A stretch of DNA of 64,000 nt from an uncultured Lachnospiraceae bacterium (GTDB taxonomy: Bacteria; Bacillota; Clostridia; Lachnospirales; Lachnospiraceae). A model generated the notes under the pieces. That model worked only from the letters and a program-made list of their open reading frames with translations, was not told the origin of the DNA and did not search any database. Positions within the stretch are counted from its first letter, which is position 1. The number at the start of each line of letters is the position of its first letter. Shown here piece after piece: positions 34,651 to 45,133 of the stretch. The position numbers and the translations under genes were made by a program. Location: positions 1 to 64,000 of the forward strand of contig CALWSG010000062.1 in NCBI GenBank assembly GCA_944384155.1, read 5' to 3'.

Positions 34651-35007
34651 AATACCTACAGTAAACCAGGCGGGTGCGTAATCAAGTCTTACAAGCCCGC
34701 TTATATTATATTTTGCATGGCTGTAATTCCAAGGACATATTCCTGCTGCTTTTAAAACTGAGCCTGCCGTATATTCTACAATGTAAATGCACAAAGTATA
34801 AACAGTACCACGAAAAAAAAGAGGCATTCCCGACAAAAACCTTGATATAGGCTTAATAAATGCACCTAATGAATATATGGGAAACATAAGCAGTGATGTA
34901 GAGGCAGACATGGAGGGGTCATTGTTAAGACAGCTTATAGAACCTGTCCAAAACACCTCAAGACACCAGCCTGCAAGACCGCAGGTTATAAAATCCTTCT
35001 TTGTCAT
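34594..35007 (-). CDS. small membrane protein, putative ABC-transporter permease (CmpB/PF06541 type), 137 aa
   Basis: The minus-strand frame starts behind GGAGG and encodes several hydrophobic segments (FITCGLAGWCLEVFWTGSIS at the N-terminus, then FPIYSLGAFIKPISRFL, VYTLCIYIVEYTAGSVLKA) with CPWNYSHAKYNISGLVRLDY, characteristic of the small family annotated as putative ABC-transporter type IV. The function is not established. The gene's end overlaps aroC by 57 bp in the convergent direction. It has its own ribosome site and stands alone. Confidence 0.75.
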   Translation of the reverse strand: MTKKDFITCGLAGWCLEVFWTGSISCLNNDPSMSASTSLLMFPIYSLGAFIKPISRFLSGMPLFFRGTVYTLCIYIVEYTAGSVLKAAGICPWNYSHAKYNISGLVRLDYAPAWFTVGILFEKLLNPTESRSHTQKK

Positions 35008-35144
35008 GTATATAATCCTCCATTTTTTATTTCTATATGATATATGTTGTATAAAAACTGCTTGATAAAAAATCCGTTTACAAATATAATGTGTAAGGTG
35101 ATAAAATTTATACCTAATTTATGCCTAATGAAAAGAGGGAAAAA

Positions 35145-36275
35145 ATGTATAAGCTTTTAAAGCGTGACGGAAGTGCAAAAAGAGGAGAATTTCATACTGT
35201 ACATGGAGTTATACAGACTCCAGTGTTTATGAATGTGGGAACGGCGGCTGCAATAAAGGGAGCAGTGGCAGCAGAGGATTTAAAGGAAATAAAGACTCAG
35301 GTAGAGCTTTCAAATACTTATCATCTGCATGTAAGACCCGGTGATAAAATAGTAAAAAAATTAGGCGGGCTTCACAGGTTTATGAATTGGGACAAGCCTA
35401 TACTTACGGATTCAGGGGGATTTCAGGTATTTTCCCTTGCTTCCTTAAGAAAAATTAAAGAAGAGGGAGTTTACTTTAACTCCCATGTAGACGGAAGAAA
35501 AATATTTATGGGACCCGAGGAAAGTATACAGATACAGTCAAATCTTGCATCAACAATAGCAATGGCATTTGATGAGTGTCCGCCTCACCCTGCAACAAGG
35601 GAATATATGGAAAATTCCGTAAACAGAACCATAAGATGGCTGGAAAGGTGCAAAAGGGAAATGGAAAGGCTTAACAGCCTTGAGGATACAATAAACAAAA
35701 AGCAAATGCTGTTTGGAATAAATCAGGGAGGAACCTTCACTGATATACGTATTGAGCATGCAAAAAAAATATCAGAGCTTAACCTTGACGGATATGCTTT
35801 AGGAGGACTGGCAGTTGGAGAGTCTCATGATGAAATGTACAGAATTATAGAGGAAACAGTACCGTATCTTCCGCTTGAAAAGCCGACTTACCTTATGGGT
35901 GTTGGAACTCCGGCAAACATACTTGAGGCAGTTGACAGAGGAGTTGATTTTTTTGACTGTGTGTATCCTACAAGAAATGGAAGACATGGTCATGTGTATA
36001 CAAATATGGGAAAGCTGAACCTGTTTAATGCAAAATATGAAACAGACGATACACCTATAGAAGAAGGATGTCAGTGCCAGGCATGCAGATATCACACAAG
36101 AGCTTATATAAGACATTTGCTTAAGGCAAAAGAAATGCTGGGAATGAGACTTTGTGTATTGCATAATTTGTATTTTTATAATACAATGATGGAGGAAATC
36201 AGGGATGCCATAGAAAATGGCAGTTACAGCCAATATAAAAAGGCAAAGCTTGAAATGATGCAGGGAGACAATTAA
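35145..36275 (+). CDS. tgt: tRNA-guanine transglycosylase (queuine family)
   Basis: Exchanges guanine 34 for preQ1 in tRNAs with GUN anticodons. Catalytic and base-binding motifs are present: SNTYHLHVRPG, ILTDSGGFQVFSL, FDECPPHPA, GGLAVGES, the loop VDFFDCVYPTRNGRHG, and the zinc site CQCQACRYHTRAYIRHL (C-x-C-x2-C...H). The start at 35145 was chosen behind AGAGGG; an in-frame ATG at 35121 has no site. Length of 376 aa is normal. yajC follows after 57 bp, the usual tgt-yajC order. Confidence 0.95.
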   Translation: MYKLLKRDGSAKRGEFHTVHGVIQTPVFMNVGTAAAIKGAVAAEDLKEIKTQVELSNTYHLHVRPGDKIVKKLGGLHRFMNWDKPILTDSGGFQVFSLASLRKIKEEGVYFNSHVDGRKIFMGPEESIQIQSNLASTIAMAFDECPPHPATREYMENSVNRTIRWLERCKREMERLNSLEDTINKKQMLFGINQGGTFTDIRIEHAKKISELNLDGYALGGLAVGESHDEMYRIIEETVPYLPLEKPTYLMGVGTPANILEAVDRGVDFFDCVYPTRNGRHGHVYTNMGKLNLFNAKYETDDTPIEEGCQCQACRYHTRAYIRHLLKAKEMLGMRLCVLHNLYFYNTMMEEIRDAIENGSYSQYKKAKLEMMQGDN

Positions 36276-36332
36276 TAATAAGCCTTATGTATCACAATAA
36301 AAAAGAATATTTATAAAACGGAGGACTAAAAA

Positions 36333-36647
36333 ATGAACACATCATCAGTATTCGCATCACAGGGAGGAACAATGGGACTGATTGTAACAGTTGTATATAT
36401 AGCAATTTTTGCAGTCGGTATTTATTTTTTAATGATAAGACCACAGAAAAAGCAGCAGCAGAAGCTTCAGGCAATGCAAAGTGCCATAGAAATAGGCGAC
36501 AGTATTCTGACAACATCAGGCTTTTACGGAGTTGTAATAGGAGTGGAGGACGATACGGTAGTAGTAGAGTTTGGAAATAACAAGAATTGTCGTATTCCAA
36601 TGCAGAAGGCTGCAATAGTAGAGGTTGAAAAGGCTAATCAGGAATAG
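36333..36647 (+). CDS. yajC: Sec translocase auxiliary subunit YajC
   Basis: A small membrane protein of the SecDF-YajC complex. One transmembrane segment (about residues 12-33, MGLIVTVVYIAIFAVGIYFL) is followed by the family motif MIRPQKKQQQKLQ and the cytoplasmic domain (EIGDSILTTSGFYGVVIGVE). Length of 104 aa is typical. secD/secF do not follow; a terminator ends the tgt-yajC unit. Confidence 0.94.
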   Translation: MNTSSVFASQGGTMGLIVTVVYIAIFAVGIYFLMIRPQKKQQQKLQAMQSAIEIGDSILTTSGFYGVVIGVEDDTVVVEFGNNKNCRIPMQKAAIVEVEKANQE

Positions 36648-36650
36648 AAA

Positions 36651-36683
36651 TAAAAGCGTCGGGGCACCGGCGCTTTTATTGTA
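36651..36683 (+). terminator. Rho-independent terminator after yajC
   Basis: AAAAGCGTCGG pairs with CCGGCGCTTTT around GGCA, followed by ATTGTATT. Confidence 0.8.
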
Positions 36684-36726
36684 TTAAAATTTGTTTTTAA
36701 AGGTTGAAATATGACGGAAAATATTG

Positions 36727-36746
36727 TAGACTAATATAATAGTCTA
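36727..36746 (+). promoter_or_regulatory. -10 box within a dyad, upstream of leuB
   Basis: TAGACTA and TAGTCTA (36727-36733, 36740-36746) enclose ATATAA, so a TATAAT at 36735-36740 sits at the centre of a 20-bp dyad. It is about 28 bp before the leuB ATG. It fits a promoter blocked by a repressor, but the -35 is poor. Confidence 0.4.
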
Positions 36747-36767
36747 TACAGAAAAGAGGTTAAAGAC

Positions 36768-37850
36768 ATGAATTTTAATGTGGCAGTGATTCCGGGAGAC
36801 GGTATAGGTCCTGAAATCGTATCAGAAGCAAAGAAAGTGCTTGACACAGTAGGAAAAAAATTCGGTCATGAATTTACATATACTAATGTGCTTATGGGCG
36901 GTGTGTCCATAGATGCACATGGAGTACCTTTGACCGATGAGGCTTTGGAGACGGCAAAAAACAGTGATGCTGTACTGTTAGGTGCCGTGGGAGGCCGAGT
37001 CGGTGTTGATAAGTGGTATGAGCTTCCTCCAAACTTAAGGCCGGAGGCGGGCTTGCTTGCAATAAGAAAAGGACTTGGACTTTTTGCAAATTTAAGACCT
37101 GCATACCTTTACAAGGAATTAAAGAGTGCATGTCCTTTAAAGGAGGAGGTTGCAGATGCAGGCTTTGATATGATTATAGTAAGAGAGCTTACAGGCGGTC
37201 TTTACTTTGGTGAAAGAAAAACAGAGGTTGTGGATGGTGTAAGAACTGCCATAGATACTCTTAAGTATGATGAAAACGAGATAAGAAGAATTGCAGTTAA
37301 GGCATTTGAGATTGCAATGAAGAGAAATAAAAAGGTTATAAGTGTGGATAAAGCAAATGTGCTTGATTCCTCAAGGCTTTGGAGTCAGGTGGTTTCAGAG
37401 GTGGCAAAGGATTTTCCGGAGGTTACGGTGGAAAATATGCTTGTTGATAATTGTGCAATGCAGTTAGTAAAGAATCCTGCACAGTTTGATGTAGTGCTTA
37501 CGGAAAATATGTTTGGAGATATTTTATCTGATGAAGCAAGTATGATTACCGGCTCAATAGGAATGCTATCCTCAGCAAGCCTTGGTGCAGGAAAGCTGGG
37601 CTTATATGAGCCTAGCCATGGTGCAGCACCTGACATTGCAGGACAGAACAAAGCTAATCCGATAGCGACAGTTCTTTCAGCGGCTATGATGCTAAGGTAT
37701 TCCTTTGACCTTGATAAGGAGGCGGATGCAGTGGAGGCAGCCGTGAGAAAGGTTTTAGAGGATGGAATAAGAACAGTTGACATTATGTCAGAGGGCAAAA
37801 CTCTTGTAACATGTACGGGTATGGGTGATGCCATCTGTGAGAGAATATAG
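36768..37850 (+). CDS. leuB: 3-isopropylmalate dehydrogenase
   Basis: Oxidative decarboxylation of 3-isopropylmalate in leucine synthesis, NAD-dependent. Motifs: [14 protein letters not shown] at the N-terminus, LLGAVGG, the substrate contact [27 protein letters not shown] and [14 protein letters not shown] plus [20 protein letters not shown] (NAD site) near the C-terminus. Length of 360 aa is normal. It heads leuB-ilvD-ilvB with 12 and 22 bp spacing. leuC and leuD are 16 kb away in the window. Confidence 0.96.
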   Translation: MNFNVAVIPGDGIGPEIVSEAKKVLDTVGKKFGHEFTYTNVLMGGVSIDAHGVPLTDEALETAKNSDAVLLGAVGGRVGVDKWYELPPNLRPEAGLLAIRKGLGLFANLRPAYLYKELKSACPLKEEVADAGFDMIIVRELTGGLYFGERKTEVVDGVRTAIDTLKYDENEIRRIAVKAFEIAMKRNKKVISVDKANVLDSSRLWSQVVSEVAKDFPEVTVENMLVDNCAMQLVKNPAQFDVVLTENMFGDILSDEASMITGSIGMLSSASLGAGKLGLYEPSHGAAPDIAGQNKANPIATVLSAAMMLRYSFDLDKEADAVEAAVRKVLEDGIRTVDIMSEGKTLVTCTGMGDAICERI

Positions 37851-37862
37851 GAGGGAAGAAAT

Positions 37863-39527
37863 ATGAGAAGTGATTCAGTAAGAAAAGGTATGCAGCAGGC
37901 TCCGCACCGTTCTCTGTTTAATGCATTAGGCATGACAAGGGAAGAAATGGAAAGACCTTTAATAGGAGTTGTAAGCTCGTATAATGAAATAGTTCCGGGG
38001 CATATGAACCTTGATAAAATAACAGAGGCGGTAAAGCTGGGAGTTGCCATGGCAGGAGGAACACCTGTTATGGTTCCTGCAATAGCAGTATGTGACGGTA
38101 TTGCCATGGGACATATAGGAATGAAGTATTCCCTTGTGACAAGGGATTTAATAGCTGATTCTACAGAATGTCTTGCAATGGCACATCAGTTTGACGGACT
38201 TGTTATGATACCAAACTGTGATAAGAATGTACCGGGACTTTTAATGGCAGCGGCAAGAGTAAATATCCCAACTATATTTGTAAGCGGAGGTCCCATGTTG
38301 GCAGGTCATGTAAAGGGAGAAAAAACATCTCTTTCAAGTATGTTCGAGGCAGTTGGTTCATATGCGGCAGGTACAATGACGGAAGAAGATGTTGAGGAGT
38401 TTGAAAATAAGGCGTGTCCTACATGTGGTTCATGCTCAGGAATGTATACGGCAAATTCAATGAACTGTCTTACAGAAGCACTGGGAATGGGACTTAGAGG
38501 AAACGGAACAATACCGGCAGTATATTCAGAGAGAATAAAGCTTGCAAAGAAAGCCGGAATGCAGATAATGGAGCTTGTTAAGAGAAATATTAAGCCTCTT
38601 GACATTATGACGAAGGAAGCCTTTGAAAATGCCCTTACAGTAGATATGGCACTGGGATGCAGTACAAACAGTATGCTTCATCTGCCTGCAATAGCTCACG
38701 AGGCAGGAGCGGAAATTAATCTTGATATAGCAAACGATATAAGTGCAAGAACACCTAACCTTTGTCATTTGGCACCGGCAGGTCATACATATATGGAGCA
38801 GTTAAATGAGGCCGGCGGCGTATATGCAGTTATGAAGGAGCTTTCAAGGAAAAACCTTCTCCATGAGAACCTTATAACTGTTACGGGCAAAACAGTTGGA
38901 GAAAACATTGCAAATGCAGTAAACAGAAATACAGAGGTTATAAGACCTATAGATAATCCATATAGTGAGGTAGGGGGTATTGCCGTATTAAGAGGTAATC
39001 TGGCACCTGACTCATGTGTTGTCAAGCGTTCAGCAGTTGTTCCTGAAATGTTAAAGCATGAGGGACCTGCCAGAGTGTTTGACTGTGAGGAGGATGCTAT
39101 TGCAGCCATAAAAGGTGGAAAGATTGTGGCAGGAGATGTTGTTGTTATCCGCTATGAGGGACCAAAGGGAGGTCCGGGCATGAGAGAAATGCTTAATCCT
39201 ACATCAGCAATAGCGGGTATGGGGCTTGGCTCTACAGTGGCTCTTATTACAGACGGAAGATTTTCGGGAGCTTCAAGGGGAGCATCTATCGGACACGTAT
39301 CCCCTGAGGCAGCTATGGGAGGTCCTATAGCACTTGTCCGTGAAGGGGATATTATCAAGATAGATATTGATAATCATTCAATAAATGTAGATGTGTCAGA
39401 GGAGGAGCTTGAAAGGAGAAAAGCTGAATGGGTACCGAGAAAGCCAAATGTTACAACCGGATATTTAGCAAGATATGCTTCTCTTGTGACATCGGCAGAT
39501 AAGGGAGCGGTTTTAAGAACATTATAG
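37863..39527 (+). CDS. ilvD: dihydroxy-acid dehydratase
   Basis: Dehydrates dihydroxy-isovalerate and its homologue in valine and isoleucine synthesis. Iron-sulphur ligands are seen in PNCDKNVPG and [19 protein letters not shown]. Later motifs [32 protein letters not shown] and [10 protein letters not shown] are intact. Length of 554 aa is usual. Start follows GGAGGGAAG. It is the middle gene of the leuB-ilvD-ilvB operon. The enzyme is usually oxygen-sensitive, consistent with an anaerobe. Confidence 0.97.
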   Translation: MRSDSVRKGMQQAPHRSLFNALGMTREEMERPLIGVVSSYNEIVPGHMNLDKITEAVKLGVAMAGGTPVMVPAIAVCDGIAMGHIGMKYSLVTRDLIADSTECLAMAHQFDGLVMIPNCDKNVPGLLMAAARVNIPTIFVSGGPMLAGHVKGEKTSLSSMFEAVGSYAAGTMTEEDVEEFENKACPTCGSCSGMYTANSMNCLTEALGMGLRGNGTIPAVYSERIKLAKKAGMQIMELVKRNIKPLDIMTKEAFENALTVDMALGCSTNSMLHLPAIAHEAGAEINLDIANDISARTPNLCHLAPAGHTYMEQLNEAGGVYAVMKELSRKNLLHENLITVTGKTVGENIANAVNRNTEVIRPIDNPYSEVGGIAVLRGNLAPDSCVVKRSAVVPEMLKHEGPARVFDCEEDAIAAIKGGKIVAGDVVVIRYEGPKGGPGMREMLNPTSAIAGMGLGSTVALITDGRFSGASRGASIGHVSPEAAMGGPIALVREGDIIKIDIDNHSINVDVSEEELERRKAEWVPRKPNVTTGYLARYASLVTSADKGAVLRTL

Positions 39528-39549
39528 AGTTAATGGAGGAAAGTGAAAA

Positions 39550-41241
39550 ATGCAGTTAAACGGTTCGGAAATTATTATCGAATGTTTAAAAGAGCAGGGT
39601 GTTGACACCGTATTCGGATATCCGGGAGGAACAATTCTTAATGTATATGATGCTCTGTATAAACATTCTAACGAGATAAGACATATATTAACCTCACATG
39701 AGCAGGGAGCAGCCCATGCAGCAGACGGGTATGCAAGAGCCACAGGAAAAGTAGGCGTGTGTATGGCAACATCAGGTCCGGGAGCAACAAACCTTGTAAC
39801 GGGTATTGCCACGGCATATATGGACTCTGTTCCTATAGTAGCCATTACGGCAAATGTTGCAAAGTCCCTTCTTGGAAAAGATACATTTCAGGAAATAGAT
39901 ATTGCAGGTGTAACAATGCCTATAACAAAGCATAATTTTATAGTAAAGGACGTTCATGATATAGCATCTACACTTAGAAGAGCCTTTAAAATAGCAAAAA
40001 CCGGAAGACCGGGACCGGTGCTGGTTGATATAACAAAGGATGCAACGGATCCTAAAGTTACTATTGAGTTTGAGCCTGTTAAGCCGGAAGAACCGGAAAG
40101 AATTACAGCTACCATAAAGGATGAGGATATCGATGAGGCAGTAAAGCTTATTAACGAATCAAAGAAGCCTTACATATTTGTAGGAGGCGGTGTAATTATA
40201 TCTGAAGCATCGGAAGAGCTTAAGAAGTTTGTGGAGCTTACAGATGCACCTGTATGTGACTCTCTTATGGGAAAGGGAGCTTTTAACGGAGAGGATAGTC
40301 ATTATACAGGCATGATAGGAATGCATGGTACAAAAACAGCAAACTTTGGTGTTACGGACTGTGATTTGCTAATAGCAATAGGTGCAAGATTTAGTGACCG
40401 TGTTACGGGGAATACTAAAACCTTTGCAAAAAATGCAAAAATACTTCACATTGATATTGAGGCAGCGGAAATTAATAAAAATGTTAAGACGGCAGCAAGT
40501 GTAATTGGTGATGCAAAGGAAATTTTATCAAGACTTAATTCAAAGCTTCAAAAGAAGGATTGTAAAGAGTGGCTTGAAAAAATAAACGGATTTAAGAAAA
40601 AATATCCTCTTACATACAATACATCAACACTTAACGGTCCGTTTATAATGCAAAAGATATATGAGATTACAAATGGTGATGCAATTATTACAACAGAAGT
40701 AGGCCAGCATCAGATGTGGGCCGCACAGTTTTGTAAATACAAAAAACCAAGAACTCTTATTACCTCCGGCGGACTTGGAACAATGGGCTACGGACTTGGC
40801 GCAAGTTTAGGTGCAAAGATGGGTATGCCTGAAAAGACTGTTATTAATATTGCAGGTGACGGCTGCTTTCGTATGAATATGAATGAGATTGCAACAGCCA
40901 CAAGATATAATATTCCTATTATACAGGTAGTTATAAATAATCATGTATTAGGCATGGTACGTCAGTGGCAGACATTATTCTATGATAAGCGTTACTCAAA
41001 CACAGTATTAAATGATGCAGTTGACTTTGTTAAGCTTGCAGAGGCTATGGGGGCAAAGGCATACAGGGTGACAAATAAGGATGATTTTGAAGGTATATTT
41101 AAGGAAGCCTTAAATGCAGGCTGTCCTGTAGTAATTGACTGCCAGATTGACCCTGATGAAAAAGTATTTCCTATGGTAGCACCGGGAGGAGCAATATCTG
41201 AGGCATTCAGTCAGGAAGACCTTGACGGGAAGAATAATTAA
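39550..41241 (+). CDS. ilvB: acetolactate synthase catalytic (large) subunit
   Basis: A thiamine-diphosphate enzyme for the first common step to valine and isoleucine. The catalytic glutamate lies in SHEQGAAHAADGYAR (about residues 50-65), GPGATN and FQEIDIAGVTMPITKH follow, and the ThDP-Mg motif is GDGCFRMNMNEIATA with NNHVLGMVRQWQ after it. Length of 563 aa is normal. Its regulatory subunit, ilvN, is encoded about 28 kb upstream rather than next to it. A small hairpin follows. Confidence 0.96.
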   Translation: MQLNGSEIIIECLKEQGVDTVFGYPGGTILNVYDALYKHSNEIRHILTSHEQGAAHAADGYARATGKVGVCMATSGPGATNLVTGIATAYMDSVPIVAITANVAKSLLGKDTFQEIDIAGVTMPITKHNFIVKDVHDIASTLRRAFKIAKTGRPGPVLVDITKDATDPKVTIEFEPVKPEEPERITATIKDEDIDEAVKLINESKKPYIFVGGGVIISEASEELKKFVELTDAPVCDSLMGKGAFNGEDSHYTGMIGMHGTKTANFGVTDCDLLIAIGARFSDRVTGNTKTFAKNAKILHIDIEAAEINKNVKTAASVIGDAKEILSRLNSKLQKKDCKEWLEKINGFKKKYPLTYNTSTLNGPFIMQKIYEITNGDAIITTEVGQHQMWAAQFCKYKKPRTLITSGGLGTMGYGLGASLGAKMGMPEKTVINIAGDGCFRMNMNEIATATRYNIPIIQVVINNHVLGMVRQWQTLFYDKRYSNTVLNDAVDFVKLAEAMGAKAYRVTNKDDFEGIFKEALNAGCPVVIDCQIDPDEKVFPMVAPGGAISEAFSQEDLDGKNN

Positions 41242-41243
41242 AC

Positions 41244-41273
41244 GGTTAAGTAACAGGCAGTATGCCTGACTTA
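41244..41273 (+). terminator. hairpin after ilvB, weak or non-terminating
   Basis: TTAAGT..CAGGCA pairs with TGCCTG.ACTTAA, with a 2-nt bulge, but AAATAAAGC follows rather than a T-run. Confidence 0.35.
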
Positions 41274-41311
41274 AAATAAAGCTTTATTAATCAAAGGAGG
41301 ACTTTAGAAAG

Positions 41312-42394
41312 ATGGGAAGAGTGTATAATTTCTCAGCAGGTCCGGCAGTATTACCGGAGGAAGTATTAAAGGAAGCAGCGGCAGAGATGCTTGACTACAA
41401 TGGAAGCGGAATGTCAGTGATGGAAATGAGCCACCGCTCAAAGGTATTTGATGAAATTATTAAGACTGCGGAGCAGGATTTAAGGGATTTAATGAATATT
41501 CCTGACAATTATAAGGTGCTGTTCCTTCAGGGAGGAGCTTCACAGCAGTTTGCAATGATTCCAATGAACCTTATGAAAAATAAAAAGGCAGCTTACATTG
41601 TAACAGGTCAGTGGGCTAAAAAAGCATATCAGGAGGCTAAAAAGTACGGAGATGCAGTTGAAGTGGCTTCAAGTGCAGATAAGACATTTTCTTATATTCC
41701 TGACTGCTCAGACCTGGATATTCCTGAAGACGCAGATTACGTATATATCTGTGAGAATAATACAATTTACGGAACAAAGTTTAAGGAGCTTCCAAATACT
41801 AAGGGGAAGACTCTTGTGGCAGACGTATCATCATGCTTCTTATCAGAGCCTGTAGACGTAACAAAGTATGGTGTTATATACGGCGGAGTTCAGAAAAATG
41901 TAGGTCCTGCAGGTATGGTTATTGTAATTATAAGAGAAGATTTAATTACAGAGGATGTATTGCCGGGAACACCTACAATGCTTACCTATAAAACTCATGC
42001 AGATGCAGATTCTTTATACAACACTCCTCCTTGCTATAACATTTATATATGCGGCAAGGTATTTAAGTGGTTAAAGAAAATGGGCGGACTTGAGAAGATG
42101 AAGGAAATAAATGAAAAGAAAGCAAAGATTTTATATGATTTCCTTGATGAAAGCAAGCTTTTTAAGGGTACGGTAGTTCCTAAAGACCGTTCTTTAATGA
42201 ATGTTCCTTTTGTAACAGGAAATGAGGAGCTTGATGCTAAATTTGTTAAAGAAGCCAAAGCAGCAGGCTTTGAAAACCTTAAGGGACACAGAACAGTAGG
42301 CGGAATGAGAGCAAGCATTTACAATGCTATGCCAATCGAAGGAGTAGAAAAGCTCGTTGAATTTATGAAGAAATTCGAAGCTGAAAATATGTAA
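41312..42394 (+). CDS. serC: phosphoserine aminotransferase
   Basis: Converts 3-phosphohydroxypyruvate to phosphoserine with PLP. The enzyme opens VYNFSAGPAVLPEEVL, has FLQGGASQQFAM and NNTIYGTKFKELP, and the PLP lysine is in YGGVQKNVGPAGM. The C-terminal RTVGGMRASIYNAMPIEGV is intact. Length of 360 aa is typical. AAAGGAGG is 10 nt upstream. It stands before serA (90 bp), giving the first two steps of serine synthesis; serB is not seen. Confidence 0.96.
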   Translation: MGRVYNFSAGPAVLPEEVLKEAAAEMLDYNGSGMSVMEMSHRSKVFDEIIKTAEQDLRDLMNIPDNYKVLFLQGGASQQFAMIPMNLMKNKKAAYIVTGQWAKKAYQEAKKYGDAVEVASSADKTFSYIPDCSDLDIPEDADYVYICENNTIYGTKFKELPNTKGKTLVADVSSCFLSEPVDVTKYGVIYGGVQKNVGPAGMVIVIIREDLITEDVLPGTPTMLTYKTHADADSLYNTPPCYNIYICGKVFKWLKKMGGLEKMKEINEKKAKILYDFLDESKLFKGTVVPKDRSLMNVPFVTGNEELDAKFVKEAKAAGFENLKGHRTVGGMRASIYNAMPIEGVEKLVEFMKKFEAENM

Positions 42395-42484
42395 AATATA
42401 TAGTCAGATACAGACAGCAGATAGTTTCCGGTTCTGTATACGGCATATATATAAGATAATATCTATGAAAGGAAGTAAATTGAA

Positions 42485-43648
42485 ATGATAAAAGTAAACT
42501 GTTTGAATCCTATTGCAAAAGTAGGAATGAGCCTTTTGCCTGACACTTTCGGAACAACAGGAGAGTTTTCCGAGGCAGAGGCAGTGCTTGTAAGAAGTGC
42601 CTCAATGCATGAGCTTGAGCTGCCTGATTGTCTGCTTGCAGTTGCAAGGGCAGGAGCAGGTGTAAACAATATTCCTCTTGACAAGTGTGCAGATAAAGGC
42701 GTTGTTGTGTTTAACACACCCGGAGCAAATGCAAACGGTGTTAAGGAGCTTGTTATAGCAGGTATGCTTTTGGCCTCAAGAGATATAAGAGGCGGTATGC
42801 AGTGGGTTTCTGACAATAAAACAGATGAAAATATCAATAAATCAATGGAAAAGGCAAAATCAAAGTTTGCCGGAACAGAAATTAAAGGAAAGACATTAGG
42901 TGTAATAGGGCTTGGAGCAATAGGTGTTCTTGTGGCAAACGCTGCCACAAAGCTTGGAATGAAGGTTGTAGGCTGTGATCCATACCTTTCAGTACAAAAT
43001 GCACTTAATCTTTCAAATGAAGTAACAATATTAAAGTCAAATGCGGAGGTTTATGCAGTAAGTGACTTTATAACAATACATGTGCCTCTTCTTGATGATA
43101 CAAGAGGAATGATTAATAAAGCTTCTATTTCAATGATGAAGGATGGAGTTGTTATTTTAAATTACGCGAGAGATTTGCTTGTAAACGATGATGATATGGA
43201 GGAAGCATTAGCTTCAGGAAAGATAAGAAAGTATGTTACTGATTTTCCAAATGCAAGAACAGCAAATATGGACAATGTAATCGCATTTCCTCATCTTGGT
43301 GCATCTACAGAGGAATCAGAGGATAACTGTGCAGTTATGGCGGTTAATCAGATAGTAGATTATATTGAAAACGGTAATATTAAAAATTCAGTAAACTATC
43401 CTGCCTGCGATATGGGGGTCTGCAATAAGGCAGGACGTATTGCAATACTCCACAGAAACGTGCCTAATATGTTAAGCCAGTTTACGGGAGCTATGGCAGC
43501 GGAAAATATTAATATCTCAGATATGTTAAATAAGTCAAAGGGAAATTACGGCTATACCATGATGGACGTGGACAGCAGTGTAGAGGCTCACACTGTAGAA
43601 AAGCTTCAGGCTATAGAGGGCGTAATTAAAGTAAGAGTAATTAAATAA
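42485..43648 (+). CDS. serA: D-3-phosphoglycerate dehydrogenase
   Basis: NAD-dependent oxidation of 3-phosphoglycerate. The Rossmann motif is GVIGLGAIGVLVANAA (about residues 140-155), catalytic residues lie in NYARDLLV and FPHLGASTEESEDN, and a C-terminal ACT domain (HRNVPNMLSQFTGAMAAENI) probably binds serine for feedback. At 387 aa it is the short form without an intervening domain. It begins after GAAAGGAAG and ends before a hairpin terminator. Linked to serC upstream. Confidence 0.94.
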   Translation: MIKVNCLNPIAKVGMSLLPDTFGTTGEFSEAEAVLVRSASMHELELPDCLLAVARAGAGVNNIPLDKCADKGVVVFNTPGANANGVKELVIAGMLLASRDIRGGMQWVSDNKTDENINKSMEKAKSKFAGTEIKGKTLGVIGLGAIGVLVANAATKLGMKVVGCDPYLSVQNALNLSNEVTILKSNAEVYAVSDFITIHVPLLDDTRGMINKASISMMKDGVVILNYARDLLVNDDDMEEALASGKIRKYVTDFPNARTANMDNVIAFPHLGASTEESEDNCAVMAVNQIVDYIENGNIKNSVNYPACDMGVCNKAGRIAILHRNVPNMLSQFTGAMAAENINISDMLNKSKGNYGYTMMDVDSSVEAHTVEKLQAIEGVIKVRVIK

Positions 43649-43669
43649 CACATTCTTATATTATTGTAT

Positions 43670-43713
43670 GGCTTCTGTATATTATGAAAATAGTATATGG
43701 AAGCCTGTTTATT
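43670..43713 (+). terminator. Rho-independent terminator after serA
   Basis: GGCTTC...TATAT.AT pairs with AT.TATAT..GAAGCC around GAAA, followed by TGTTTATT. Confidence 0.65.
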
Positions 43714-43743
43714 AATAAAAAAATAAAAGAGAAAGGGTAAAAT

Positions 43744-45027
43744 ATGGCTCATAAGCTTTTAGATGCAATCGGAAAGTGTACATGCTCCTTTACCACAGTA
43801 CAGTATGGAAAGGAAAGGCTTAAGGAAGCAGGTTTTTCTGAGATTAAGCTGGAAAATATGGAAGACTGGAGTGTAAAAAGAGGAGACAAAATATACATTA
43901 ATATTTATGACAGCTCCCTGTTTGCTTTTACTGTGGGAGAAAAAATTGGCAGAGGAGATATGCTTCGCCTTGCAGCAGCTCATACAGACAGTCCTGCGTT
44001 ATATATAAAGTCTAATCCGGAGGTTATTACAAGGGGATACGGCAAGATAAATGTGGAAATATACGGAGGTGCAATATTAAATACATGGCTTGACAGACCA
44101 TTATCTGCGGCAGGAAAGGTAGCTCTTAAGGGAGACAGTGTTTTTACGCCAAAAACAGTTATAACAGACTTTGAGGAAAATCTGTTTACCATACCAAATC
44201 TGGCAATACATTTAAACAGAGAGGTTAATAAGGGTGTAGAGCTGAATCGCCAGAATCATATGTATCCTGTATGTAAGATTATTGAGGAGAACCTTAATAG
44301 CACCGGATTTTTTATGGAATATATGGCAGAAAGGCTAAATGTACAAAAGGAGGATATATTAGATTATGAGCTTTATGTATATAACAAAGAAAAAGGCTGT
44401 CTGTTAGGAATTGACCGTAATATTATATCAAGTCCGAGACTTGACAATATAACGTCAGTTAAAGCACTTATTGACGGGATAACAGATTCAAAAAGAGATT
44501 TAGGAATAAACGGAATTATTTTGTATGACAATGAGGAGGTAGGAAGCAAAAGCAAGCAGGGTGCAGACTCTTTGCTTCTTTCCATGATACTTGAAAGAAT
44601 ATATATATGTCTTGGCTTTGACAGGCAGGAATTTTTACATAATATAACAAACGGATTTATGCTGTCAGCAGATGTGGCACACGGTTTTCATCCAAATTAC
44701 AGTGAAAAATCAGATGTCACAAATATTAATATGTTAAATAAGGGTATTGTAATTAAAAGAGCCTGTTCACAGACATATGGAACAGACTGTCAGTCTGTTG
44801 CTGTTATAGAACAAATATGCAGGGAAAATCATATACCATATCAAAAGTTTGCAAGCCGTTCAGATGCTTCCACGGGGAGTACCCTTGGAAGTATAGCAAA
44901 TAAATATCTGCCTATGAGGACTGTAGATATAGGAGTGCCTGTGCTTGCAATGCATTCAGCAAGGGAAATGATGGGAGCAAAGGATCAGGAATATATTGAA
45001 TGCCTTGTAAAATGTTATTTTGATTAA
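43744..45027 (+). CDS. M18-family aspartyl aminopeptidase-like protein, 427 aa
   Basis: A cytosolic zinc aminopeptidase. The metal ligands lie in AAHTDSPALYIK (H and D), LYDNEEVGSKSKQGADS (the EE pair) and later VPVLAMHSAREM. It has the usual inserted domain and dodecamer-type length. Start follows GAAAGGG. It sits alone between the serine genes and DUF1015. The family prefers acidic N-terminal residues, but specificity is not visible. Confidence 0.9.
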   Translation: MAHKLLDAIGKCTCSFTTVQYGKERLKEAGFSEIKLENMEDWSVKRGDKIYINIYDSSLFAFTVGEKIGRGDMLRLAAAHTDSPALYIKSNPEVITRGYGKINVEIYGGAILNTWLDRPLSAAGKVALKGDSVFTPKTVITDFEENLFTIPNLAIHLNREVNKGVELNRQNHMYPVCKIIEENLNSTGFFMEYMAERLNVQKEDILDYELYVYNKEKGCLLGIDRNIISSPRLDNITSVKALIDGITDSKRDLGINGIILYDNEEVGSKSKQGADSLLLSMILERIYICLGFDRQEFLHNITNGFMLSADVAHGFHPNYSEKSDVTNINMLNKGIVIKRACSQTYGTDCQSVAVIEQICRENHIPYQKFASRSDASTGSTLGSIANKYLPMRTVDIGVPVLAMHSAREMMGAKDQEYIECLVKCYFD

Positions 45028-45133
45028 GGTAAAGACTATTTGCGAAATTTCCACGGATATAGTAAAGTATATAAAAGATGTAAATAAATTTATGGAATAC
45101 AAATAATATATAAAATGAAAGGGTTAATTAATT

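Noticed and set aside
36727..36767. T-box or leader peptide before leuB
   Set aside because: No T-box motif, no run of Leu codons; only a dyad at the -10 box.
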